From Anopheles merus (taxonomy: Eukaryota > Arthropoda > Insecta > Diptera > Culicidae): a stretch of DNA of 64,000 nucleotides. The notes under the pieces are model-generated. The model was given only the letters and a program-made list of their open reading frames with translations. It searched no databases and was not told the DNA's origin. Below, one piece after another: positions 24,107-35,300 of the stretch. Positions within the stretch are counted from its first letter, which is position 1. Each line of letters starts with the position of its first letter. A program made the translations under genes and the position numbers. The stretch covers positions 6,427,501 to 6,491,500 of the forward strand of contig NC_054084.1 in the NCBI RefSeq assembly GCF_017562075.2, written 5' to 3'.

Positions 24107-24415
24107 TCAATTTCAAACGGTCGCGAGTCAATGTCACGGACAGCATCCACCACGGCGGGACACTTTTCCGGCTCGCGGTTTTCGATTCTTTAACCAGAGA
24201 GAGCGAGAGAGAGAGAGAGCAGACTGAAAGTGATTCTTCAGTGGTTCTCGGGTGTGTCGAGTTTTGGTTCGAAAACTATTCATCAAATTTGAAGCAGATT
24301 AATAAACAAGTGCATTTACAGTGGTGGTGAAAGTGGTGCAACACAGAACACAGTTAACGGTGGTGAACGTGGTGGTGGTGGTGGTTTGTGGTGCCGTACT
24401 CGGCGCGTCGGCACA

Positions 24416-25331
24416 ATGCCGTCGGTACGTGTGATTTTCGCCATTGCCGTGTGCTTGTCGGCCACTGTGGCAAGTGTGGATGAAAGTGAGCCAAATGCGC
24501 CTGATGATACCGTTGTAATTGAAGGTAATGTGACGCCAATACGTCTGCAGTATGTAAATATTGGATTTAAAAAGTGGGTTCGTCGCTTGTATGCTGGTAC
24601 TGGTTAATGACTGACTTCAAAAGACTTCAACGCTGGCAAAGGAAACGAACCTGTCAGTGCGCACATGATTGGAATTGTAGTTTGTCCCTTAGGTGGAGCG
24701 TGACTTCGAATGTGCTTTATTGATTGTATTAGGATTTTTTGTGACGAACAAATGCAATTAGCCTGCACTTGATCGATAAATGATAGATGCTTAAATTAAA
24801 AAAAAAAAGATTAATTTAAAAATGTTTCCTAACTTACAATGTTTATCTTGAACGATCTCTGATGGATCTCAGACCTTCCTCGCTGAAATAGTGCATTGAT
24901 TCACTGCATACAACCGCTTCGTTGAAATGTACTGCGTAGTTTACCAAGGCCCGTTCTTTCTTTTTTTTGCACTTTGCTGCTTGCTGCTTTGATTTATCCA
25001 AGAGCATTGAACCACTGCAACACCGCCCAAACGGACCACACTGCTGGGGTCCCCAGGAGCGTTCTCGTCGGAACGTTCTTCGCCTTGCTAATCACAACGA
25101 GCAGGCACCGAGAACCAAAGACGTGACAAAGGCGTTGAAAAGTGTCTCAACAAAGAAGCGATTGGTCGGCGATCAGGATCTTCCGCACACTCGTGGGAGG
25201 GCGAAGGGAGCAGGCGGGCTAGCGAGTACACATGCAGTAGTATCTTGTAGCGACGGTGTGCCATTTAGGCTTGACATTTTGATCATGGTGCTGGGTGGAA
25301 CACCAAGACAGGACCCACCAAGAACTGGTTC

Positions 25332-25373
<42 letters not shown>

Positions 25374-28300
25374 TAAGCAGGCACATAGAGCTGGTGGAGC
25401 ATGGTGCCGAAGAAGGCCGAGGACAGCTTTGGTGGAGAACAATTGCAAAACGCAAACCGGTAGGTACCGGTTTTGGGGGAAGGCATGATCTAAGAATCTT
25501 AGCCTGTTCTATCCCCAGCAGAAGCTCAAGTGTACGGTAATGAAGAAGAAGGACATAAAAAGAGAGAAAAAGATAGAGAAAAAAAAGTAGTACACTGTTT
25601 AGTGCGAAATTGTAACAGATTCGTCTGCAAACAGCTCCACAGACAGTGGTGAATTATTCATCATGAAAAACGTGACCACGTCATCGTGCAGCAATTTCCG
25701 CTTTCGACAAAATAACGAAAGAGAAAGATACTTAACCATACCCGAAAACAAACAAAAACAAATCCATTAAACATTCCGCGCCGTGCACCGGGCTGTGTGT
25801 CCCTTTCCACGGGCCACATGTGACAAAGGGCGCAAGCGGACGAGAAATGGGGCACTTGTAGTTCCACGGGGGGAACGAGGAACGAGCAGCCAGGCAAACC
25901 GGGAAAACCCTGGTACCCGATCCCAGGATTGCAGCACCTTGCGAAATGTGTCATCCGCGTGCCAACCGAAAGACCGTCAGATTACATTACTGACTGACTG
26001 GGTACGGGTCCACATGGCGCGCGCGTAAATTCAATTGTAACGGGGCAGCAGCAGCATAGAGGCCAGTGGTGGGCTGGGTGTTTATTACTTTCCATGCGCC
26101 ACATAGTCGATTCCGATCAGGTACGCAAACTCGGCGAGAATGTCCCGGGGCCGGTCTACGCGCCACATGCCACTGAATGGGCAATGAAGAGTGTGTGTGT
26201 GTGTGTGTGTAGGTTTGTGTGAAACTATGGTTAAGCGGTGTGTGCAAAGTGCGTCAAAAAGAAGATCAAAATTAATCTGAAACTGTAGAAGCACTAACCA
26301 AAAAATACTAAGACACTAAGTATTTCTTTTTTAGCAGCCTAAATGTATGCAATCTACTTACAAATCTACGGGGGATTGTTATTAAAAGCTACGGAACTGA
26401 CAGAGAAAGCTTTCTGTCCATCAGTTCGTTGCACCATCGCCCAGCGTTTGTAAAATAAATTCTCTCGACCAGGCAACACGCCCATCGCCAGCAAGAGGCA
26501 GCAATCCATCAAACGCATTAATCGGTTAATGTGCCCCTGCTAACAACTAATTACAGGGCCCCGCTAATGGTGTAGCCAACAGCAGCGAAGGAAATTCTTA
26601 ATTAACATCCTTCTATTAGAAAAGGGGCTCCCCACTCATCGATGAAAGGCGACCATCGGTGAAGCGAAGCGAAGTGAAAGAAACGTAGGAAAAGCATCAT
26701 GCTATGAGGCTAGTAAAATTGATTACCCGCCCCCAGCACACGCACCCAGGCACACAATGGCGATTGTTTGGCTCTGGCTGATACAAGGGGGACACATAAA
26801 TTCCTTTTGTGGGATGGTCATGCTGTGCGCAAGCGTCACCAGAGCCATCCAAGCATGCTATTCCCGTTTTTAGAAATCACCATTGCAACGCTTGCTCGCG
26901 ATCCTTCCGCGCAGATCCGAGCAAAACGCAACCAGCACGCACCAGCCGAAGGCGGCGTACAAGCGACGAACCCCCTCTTATCTTGCCCATATTCTTGGGT
27001 TGAGTTTATTTTGCAAACCATTTTGCTCGCAGCAGGAGCACATAGAAAGTACTGTTATTGGTTTGGTGCAAGCGTCTTCATTTACGATCGGTGTCGTTTT
27101 TGCTTTAATGGTCTAAATGACTCTCCCGCGGCTGGTGGCGCACTCATTAGCACTACAAATAATGGTATTATGGGATACATAGCGGAGAGAGCCACAAAGA
27201 TTATCTAGTTGGGCGAAGAGAAGAAGAGTGGACTGCAGAAAGAAATTTGCTGCAAGCAGCTGTGAGGTGTGAAAATGGCACATTTTTCCGGATGGCAAGA
27301 CTAAGTAGAGAAAACAGAGGATCGTTTCACACAGTGAGCGATCGCGCGTTGATCATTGGAAGGTTTTAACGGGATATGTGTGGTATAGGAATACTATTTG
27401 AGGAATAGTTTGAGTAAACATCTTCAATGTCGCATGTTGACGTCTGATCATGTATGATCATCATTTTATCATAAGAAAAAATAGGAATGAAATCAGAATA
27501 ATAATCAAATAAGAATCAAATATGAAACACAAAAATTTGAAAAAATTTAACAAATGTAGCCAAGAAAAACACTAGCGATCACATTAAATATGTTAATTTC
27601 AACTGTTATGAAACATGATCTACTTCTTGCTTCGCTCTTTCTCTCCACCTGATCCACTGGTAGAGAGGGCATTGACCCCATCGGGAGTTGTATTTTTAGC
27701 TGCTGTAACAACAACCGAAACATGTGCTAAGGTCATGCGGTTATGGCAAGCGCGTTCCCTGTTCTGTTATTTGCTCCAGTCCTACCAAAACCCACCATCA
27801 CCACTGATCGTACGGGTTTGTCTGGTGAAAACCCGCTTCCACAAAGTGTTCAAGGCGTATGGCCAATTCTCCAAAGCAAAAAAGGAAGGCTTGTAGCCGG
27901 TTGATTGATATTTCGGGCCACTCAACGATCAAATGGGACACCTCTCAGATCGATCATCATTTCTTCCGATCTTATATCCCCTTAACTCACCCACCCGCAC
28001 TTGGGCAGTGGGGTGGGGTGGATTAAGCATTTAATTCTCCTTTCGACCGGCGCTGGTACTACACTACACTACACACACGGACGGCAAAACACCCCCCAAA
28101 AGCTCCTCCACTTGGTTGGTTTGGGTATGCAAATTTATTCCACTCCCGCTACCACGAAGGTGTGAACGAACCTTACGAAACAACAAACGGCAACAACAAT
28201 ATCAATCAAACGTAGCAAATGAACAGAAAAAAAAGCGAGCGAAAAAGAGTACAAAGAAAATCAAATATTTATCTCTCGGTACGCTTTTTCTGCTTCGGTT

Positions 28301-28792
28301 TGTTTTCGACCGACCGATCGATCGATCGATCGAGTGATGTTTTATTTTATCGTTTATGTGCTTTTGTTGCAGTTCTGGAGTGCACTTTTGGTTGTTTGTT
28401 TGTTTTTTGCAAACCCCAAATGCATCCGATTTTGGGACGTGTGCGAGTGGATCGATCGAACGACGACAGGTTGAAATAACTTGCGCCACACTTGACAGTG
28501 ATTTATGGCGCGGTTTTGGGGTGAATATCGTCAGAAGAGGACGAAAAGGGGTAGTTGGTTTTACGGTGTCCTTGCCGTAATTTAAATGATAAGATGTAGA
28601 ACAAAGGTACAAATAGTAAAAGAAGCAAATAAATAGGAGCAAATGTAATTAAATACAATTAAAATATAAAAAAAACTATAGTAAATAAAACAAGAAAAAA
28701 AGAATAAAAAAATAAAGCATGATACGAAAAATTGAAACAAATACATGAAGGTAAAAAGAAAAAAGGACAAACTCACATTAAAGCAGCATATC

Positions 28793-28875
<83 letters not shown>

Positions 28876-31040
28876 GAAAAAATAATTAAAAGCAAACAAT
28901 AAGAAGTTAATAGCATAAAATAAACACATCAACAAAAACAATCAACTAAAAATGGCTCATCTTTCATCCCCTCCGCTCTCCCAAACAGCTGCTCAACCAC
29001 CGCCACGTCAGCCCCGCCAAGTGTGGCTGAACGCGCACGTACCGCATGCCGACTGGAAGCAGACGCTCGGCGACGGCAGCCCCTGCCTAACCGCCAAGGG
29101 CCACCTCGGCTTTTGTACCTCGTTCCGCAAGTGCTACCCCTACTTCAAGGTGCCCGATCTGAGCGTCTGGGAGTCGTGGGTGCTGGGCAACTACGACACC
29201 TGCAGCTACTTCAACGAGCAGGGCCGCCAAGCGTTCGGTGTGTGCTGTACCAATCCCATCACACCGCTACCGATCGACTCCAGCCCGGTGATTGAGGCCG
29301 TTCCAGGGGTGATACTGCCGGCCAGCACGGGGCTCGGCTCGGAACCCAACAAACCGCCCAACAAGAACAACAACTACCCGAGCTGGCCACCGCCAATTCC
29401 GACCCACCCGCCGGACCACACGCCGGCCACCCATCCGCCCGCGTTCGGTGGCCCACCGGCACCGACCACCGTCTCGTCCGTCGTTGACCCTGCGGCGTCC
29501 GAACCGACCCAAAGGCCGACGACCACCTGGCCAACCCGACCCCGTCCACCGCAGGTTCCGAATCAACCGACGCCGGCGCCACCGGCCCAACCGATCGGCG
29601 TTTGGCCACCGCCCGTACCGACCCATCCGCCGCTGGAAATCTCCACCCTGCCGCCCTCCTCGTCCGGAGTCGTCGTGAGCGATCCGTCCAATCTTGGCTG
29701 TGGCGTGAAAAATGGCAATCCGGTAAGTCGACGACAAACGATCGAAGATTTGTCACTGTTACGTTCACGAATGACGCAAAATAGTGGCCGATTAATGCGT
29801 TCTTCACGAAGGTGGAGAGAAGAATTGGAATAATTTAGCTCACACAAACCAGCAGTGGACGATAATGGTTCGACAATCAATCAATATTGCATCACTTGCT
29901 CGGGGTATTTTGGGGACAACGATCGTGTACAAAAGATTATACTCCCCAACACCCTGCAAGTATGCAATTTTTAGCAAAAGTACCTTAAAAGCTCACTTAA
30001 AAGCCTTCTAAAATCACCCACCATAGGACACGGAACGAATCGTCGGAGGTCACAATGCGGACCCGAACGAGTGGCCCTGGATAGCGGGACTCTTCAACAA
30101 TGGGCGCCAGTTTTGCGGTGGATCGCTGATCGATAGCATCCACATCCTGACAGCTGCCCATTGCGTTGCCCAGTAAGTGGAGCATGTCGCTTCAAAGAAC
30201 TTAATCTGTTTAAACTCTCTTCATTACTCTGCTTCATTGCAGTATGAGCTCCTACGACGTGGCACGTCTGTCAGTGAAGCTTGGCGATCATAATATCCGC
30301 TCCAACACGGAGGTACAGCACGTGGAACGGCGCGTCAAGCGACTGGTCCGTCATCGCGGTTTCGACTCGAGAACGTTGGTAAGCCACGCCATCAGCTTGA
30401 AGCTGATCCTAAGAAGTGCCTAATACGTTTTGCCTTTTGTTTCCCCCAGTACAACGATGTGGCCGTCCTGACGATGGACCAAGCAGTACCGTTTACGAAG
30501 CAAGTGCGACCGATCTGTCTGCCGGCCGCGGACAGCACGAGAGCTTACAGTGGCCTAACGGCGACCGTTATCGGTTGGGGTAGTTTGAGAGAAAGTAGGT
30601 CTCATTTGGGGTGTGATCTTGTGTCTTGTTATCTGACGATTGCTTCACGATCTTCACAATAGATGGACCACAGCCAGCGATCCTGCAGGAGGTGAATCTA
30701 CCGATCTGGACGAACAATGAGTGCCGCATCAAGTACGGGCCGGCCGCACCGGGTGGCATTATCGATACGATGCTTTGCGCTGGCCAGGCGGCGAAGGATT
30801 CGTGCAGTGTAAGTGTTCACGTGACTGTGGCAGTCGAGTCAGCTAGCGTCCTTCATTGATGGTTTTCTCCCCCCAAAATAGGGTGACTCGGGTGGTCCGC
30901 TGATGGTGAACGATGGCAAGTGGACGCAGGTCGGTGTCGTTTCGTGGGGCATCGGTTGCGGCAAGGGCCAGTATCCGGGTGTGTACACACGGGTGACCGC
31001 CTTCCTGCCGTGGATTAAGAAAAACATCAACGATGCATAA
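24416..31040 (+). CDS. CLIP-domain trypsin-like serine protease, secreted zymogen
   Basis: Exons 24416-24524, 28989-29722, 30027-30172, 30243-30378, 30450-30594, 30663-30808 and 30882-31040; phases match and give 524 residues. A signal peptide begins the protein (MPSVRVIFAIAVCLSATVAS). One CLIP domain spans roughly residues 69-125 with six Cys, ending GVCC. A Pro/Thr-rich linker of about 145 residues follows. The activation site is DTER then IVGG (cleavage after Arg285). Catalytic His326 (TAAHC), Asp378 (NDVAVL) and Ser474 (GDSGGP) are intact, and Asp468 predicts trypsin-like specificity. CLIP proteases act in haemolymph cascades for melanisation, Toll activation or clotting. The N-terminal CLIP plus intact triad excludes the non-catalytic homologues; the exact cascade position is unknown. 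The 4.46 kb first intron is unusual for this gene and holds an antisense coding-like exon. Confidence 0.92.
25333..25368. repeat. (AC)18 microsatellite
   Basis: Dinucleotide run in the first intron of the CLIP protease gene. A shorter GT run lies at 26191-26210. Confidence 0.95.
26087..26173 (-). CDS. Orphan coding-like terminal exon nested antisense in the protease intron
   Basis: Minus strand. A candidate acceptor CATTCAG after a CA-rich tract is followed by an open frame that reads GMWRVDRPRDILAEFAYLIG then IDYVAHGK and a TAA stop that overlaps an AATAAA-like ATAATAAA. Phase 2 entry would be needed. Codon choice is GC-rich at third positions, unlike the surrounding intron. The stop joined to a poly(A) signal suggests a 3' exon with almost no untranslated tail. 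I do not recognise the protein and found no partner exon. End coordinates are approximate by one or two bases. Confidence 0.35.
28798..28872. repeat. (AAT)25 microsatellite
   Basis: Perfect trinucleotide run inside an A-rich segment, about 115 bases upstream of the exon 2 acceptor of the CLIP protease gene. Confidence 0.97.
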
Positions 31041-31181
31041 AGCGGTTCCCCGGTGCCGTGGGCGAAAGGATCGAGAAGATCACAAACACAAACACACAAC
31101 AATTGCCATTCACAAAAGTGCCCCCTTTTTCTCGACCCCACACTTAATCGCGCTTGAAAAGAAGCACTTTTTTTAAACGTA

Positions 31182-31202
31182 AATAAACAGTGACTGAATA
31201 AA
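31182..31202 (+). terminator. Poly(A) signals of the CLIP protease gene
   Basis: Two AATAAA motifs, at 31182-31187 and 31197-31202, about 140-160 bases after the stop codon. Confidence 0.75.
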
Positions 31203-31291
31203 CTAAATGGTTCGGTTGGTTCTTTCTTCGATTCCGGAACAGTGTTTCGAGCGTACTCCGTAGCGTTAATTAATTTACTTTAGTTAGTTCA

Positions 31292-31310
31292 TTTATTTTG
31301 CCTGTTTATT
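31292..31310 (-). terminator. Candidate poly(A) signals of the ATP9 flippase gene
   Basis: TTTATT on the plus strand at 31292-31297 and 31305-31310 reads AATAAA on the minus strand. It would give a 3' untranslated region of about 1.05 kb and put the two convergent genes' ends under 100 bases apart. Confidence 0.5.
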
Positions 31311-32355
31311 ATTTCCTCTCTGCCTTCGCGTTCGATTGGAGTGAAACAGTTCGACTCTTGTTTGTCGCAAGCCCTCGGCTTGGTAGTATAGGATAGTGGT
31401 TGGTTCATTGTTTTGCGGTAAGGTCCTTCCTCCTATTGACTTGTCCTTTTCTCTTTGTTTGAATGCTGCGTGGGTTTGCGTGTAGTTTGATTTGGGTGTG
31501 CGTGTATATTCGTATTAATTGTTTTAATGATGTTACTTCATTTTGTTTCTTCTTCTCTTGAGTAAAAATGAACGCTCAAATATGGTTTACGGTTTTATAT
31601 CATTCTAAAAACTGTTCATCTGCGAACATGTAACTAACGTTCGACTGCCGAAGGCGTTGATATTCGTTTAGACACCGTGTTTTTTGTTGTAACAAATGTT
31701 ATGTTTGCTCTTGTTAGTATGCGCACTGCTGTTTGTTGATCTACTTCTCTCTAGCATTGATCACAACTCTCAACTGTATAATGTGTGTGTGTGTTTTTAA
31801 ATAATATTTCATTGCTTCGTCAACTCAAAACACAAAAAACACACACTACGCACACTGTTTCTCACTCGCGGTTTGCTTCAACAGCCAGTGTGGCAAAAGG
31901 GGTAGATAAAACCAACGAGTTAGAACACATACACCTGGACCTGTGCTTGAAGTGGGGGGAGAAAATATCACGTTCAAAGTAAATATATGTATACATAACA
32001 ATACAGTGCGCATTGGCTTTAAAATGGAAAACTCCTAGGCATGCAATCGATCTCGAGCTTGAACCGTGCTAAAACCGTTTCGTCTAATACTTTGAGGCAA
32101 AACACGGTCATCAAACGGGATACACTAGTAGTATTAACTAAGCTTGCTGTGAACTAATTACTAATGCAGTGTATATGCGTTTTATAATATGTAAAAAGTA
32201 GTGATTTAATGTTTTGCGCTCCCAGCTGAGCCGCCAAAACGCCAACGTGCGCGAGACTGTTTGACAGAAAAAGGTAGGAAATAAATAAATAAAACCAAAA
32301 ACAACGTGACGCACCGTACGCCACAGACACAGACAGACACACATACACACACAGT
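31311..32355 (-). other. Likely 3' untranslated region of the ATP9 gene
   Basis: About 1 kb between the flippase stop codon and the nearest minus-strand poly(A) motifs. AT-rich, without coding-like frames. Confidence 0.5.
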
Positions 32356-35300
32356 TTACGAGAGCTTCGAGTACGATGGTGGTGAGAACTTTTTGCGCAG
32401 GAATTTTAGAATGTACAGCGGAAGACAGGAGACGAGCGTGATGACCAGCACTTTCCACAGGAAATCCCACGACCAGATGAACTCCCAGTCTGAAAGAAAG
32501 GGAGGAGAGGTATTAGAAAAGTTAGGCAAATGATCATCCATCCCGAGGGGTCTATACTACTGGTGTGCCCTCTGAAGCGCGCCCTCGATCTGAACCCGCC
32601 AATATCGGAACCACTAATTTCGCCCAAAGTCGGTGTCGGAGTCGTCCGGAGTCGTCTGGAGTTGTCCGGAGTCATCCGGAGTTGTCCAGAGTCGTCCGGA
32701 GTTGTCCGGAGTTGTCCAGAGTTGTCCGGAAATGTCCGGAGTTGTCCAGAGTTGTCCGGAGTTGTCCACAGTCGTCCGGAACCTTCCGAAGTCAGAATCT
32801 TCCGGAGTCTTCCTTAGTCATCCGGAGTCGTCCAGAGTCGTCCGAAACATTGCACTGGCCATCTTTGGCCGACTCCGGACAAATTTGGATCTCTCCGGAA
32901 AATTCGGATATCTCCGGACGACTTCGGACAAATTCGGATACCTCCGGACGACTTCGGACGACTTCGGACGACTGCAAACGACTCCAGACGACTCCAGACG
33001 ACTCCGACCGGCTCTGGATGATTTTAAACGGCTCCGGATAATGCTGGGACGGACCTCCTTTCCGGAGCCGGCTCCGAAATTTTCCGGATCGGAATCAACA
33101 CCGGATTTATGTCAACTCTACCCATCACTAGTCTATACTTACCGAAATATTCATGCAACACGGCAAGAGAGACTATGTAAAGCACCAGACTGAACAGTTC
33201 TGCTATGACCATCAATCTGGAATGGGAAAAGATCGTTTTTGTTTGTGTTTTAACAACTACCGCACGGCATTATCTTATCACCAACAACCTAACAAACACC
33301 GAACGAACGAACGACTTACTTGTGCCACGTGCGGATGGTTAGCGCAACCATTATCAGCTCCGTTAGAATGAGGGCCGAGAAGCTGATTGCCACGATATGA
33401 ATAAATTCGTCCTCGAACAGAATCAACGCACCGTACATGATCACACCGCCTGTGGAGGGGAAGAATAACACACACTTTTAACGATCTTTGTCACACATTT
33501 AACCACGCATCCATTACCTTGATAGATACTGATCAGCACCCACATGAAGAAGGTTTTGTAGCTCAGGCTGCGCCCCTTCGACAGCTCCTTGTACAGCTCC
33601 GGGTACGTGATCGCAATGTTCGCACTAATGTCCTGATCGAGCACGAGCGAAAACACCGGAAACATCGTGTAGAGCGTCGCGTACCCCACCATCAGAAAGC
33701 CCTGGTACAGTGCCACCGACGACAGATAGAAGACGGCCGAAAAGACGGCCTGCATGGTGGAGATGATCAGCCCACGATGGATGACGAACTGGGACAGTGC
33801 GGCCGACCGCTTGTACGATCGTCGCCCGTGCACGATCAGCAACCGTGCAATGTGCGAGAACTGCGGTATACTAAAGTCGCCCGCCAGCGACGCTTGCTTT
33901 CCTTCGCGTCCCTCAATGCCAATGCCGGCGTCGGCCTGCTGGATCATGCTCACATCGTTGCCACCGTCGCCCACTGCACAGGTGCGCTTTTTCGAGTACT
34001 TTTGAATCAGCGAGACGACCTGCGCTTTCTGGGTGGGGCTGCAGCGACAGCACACCACCGCCGGACAGGCCGTCGCCAGCTCCATAAACTCGGGCTGATA
34101 GTACTGGAGGCACACCTCGAGACTTTCGCCCGACACGACCAGCGCACAGTCCTGCTTCCTGCGGAACTGGTTCAGCTCCAGATGGGCATCGGTGCGGGTC
34201 AGCACACTCTTCAGCACGTGTATGCTTTGGTTGCGTCCGACCAGGTGCGACGACTTCGCGATACAGGTGGCCGTTTCGAGCTTATCGCCGGTCAGCATCC
34301 AAATCTTGATGCCAGCATTGCGCAGCAGCTCAAGCGTCGGTCGTACCCGATCCTGCAGCCGATCCTCCACCCCGGTCAGACAGAGCAGCTCCATCTCCCG
34401 CTCGAGACTCTCGATGACGGCGGCCACCTTCGCCACCCGGTCCGTTACGCTCACTTTGGCCGCATTGTAACGCATCACAAAGTCGTTGTACTGCTCCTCC
34501 GACAGCACCTTCTTCGCGACCACAAGCGTCCGCAGGCCTTCGCGTGCCATATTCCCGCTTTCCTCCGCCAGCCAGTCGTTGTACTGCACGATGCCGGACA
34601 TCACAACGTCGGCTCCCTTCAGGTAGAAGGTGATTTCACCCCCGTTCAGCTCGCGCACGATGATGCCCATGCGCTTGTTTTCGCTCGTGAACGGGAACGT
34701 TTGCAATATTTGGTACTTCATCAGCCCCGGTGCACCGGCAGCAATGATGGAGTTTAGCGACGTTACACTGCCCCCGCTCGAGGGTGAGTTGAGGTCAGTT
34801 TTCGAGTTTACCGACAGGTTCGTGACGGTCGTGTTGATGGAAGCGTTCTCGTTCATGCTGGTGCCGCGCGCCTCGTGCGTTGCGTCGCGGATCTGCAGTG
34901 TCATGTGGTTGAGGTCGCGCTGCACCAGCGTCAGCCCGACCGATTCCGTCCACTTGACCAGCGCGATCTCGTCCGGGCTGGACGCTTGGTAGGTTTTCTC
35001 CGTCGTCGCTGGCTTGCTGGTCGACGGTTCCCCCGCCTGGCTTTCGACGGAGATGGAACGCGCCGGTGACTGGCGCCGGTCGGACGTGGACGATATGGAG
35101 CCGCTTCCACCGTTGCCGTTGTTGCTTTCGTACACGGGTGTCACGTTGTGACAGAGGGCGAGCGCTTTCACCGACTCCCAGATGCGCCAACCGTCCGGTT
35201 TGCGCAGCCGGGGTTGATACTCCGATCCGTGGTCTTCCGGTGAAGCATCTGCCGGTGCGGAAAGCGTCCCATACACCGACTGTATGGCGGCCGATACCAT

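Larger units (their letters stand above)
24525..28988 (+). other. Large first intron of the CLIP protease gene
   Basis: Runs from donor GTAATG at 24525 to acceptor AAACAG ending 28988. It holds a CA repeat, a GT repeat, an AAT repeat near its 3' end and a minus-strand coding-like terminal exon at 26087-26173. No other frame in it resembles a gene. Confidence 0.8.

Noticed and set aside
23489..24330. Long frames on both strands upstream of the CLIP protease
   Set aside because: They overlap the TATA box and leader, have no recognisable domains, and open on both strands as expected in GC-rich DNA.
26768..27208. 146-codon plus-strand frame in the protease intron
   Set aside because: No conserved motif, no splice pattern and mixed codon choice; best explained as chance.
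28313..28334. CGAT tetranucleotide run as possible palindromic regulatory site
   Set aside because: It is a simple short repeat; self-complementarity follows from the unit and nothing ties it to regulation.
32530..33193. Overlapping plus-strand frames with repeated VVRSCPELSG peptides
   Set aside because: They are translations of the degenerate 10-base repeat inside the mobile element, not a repeat protein.
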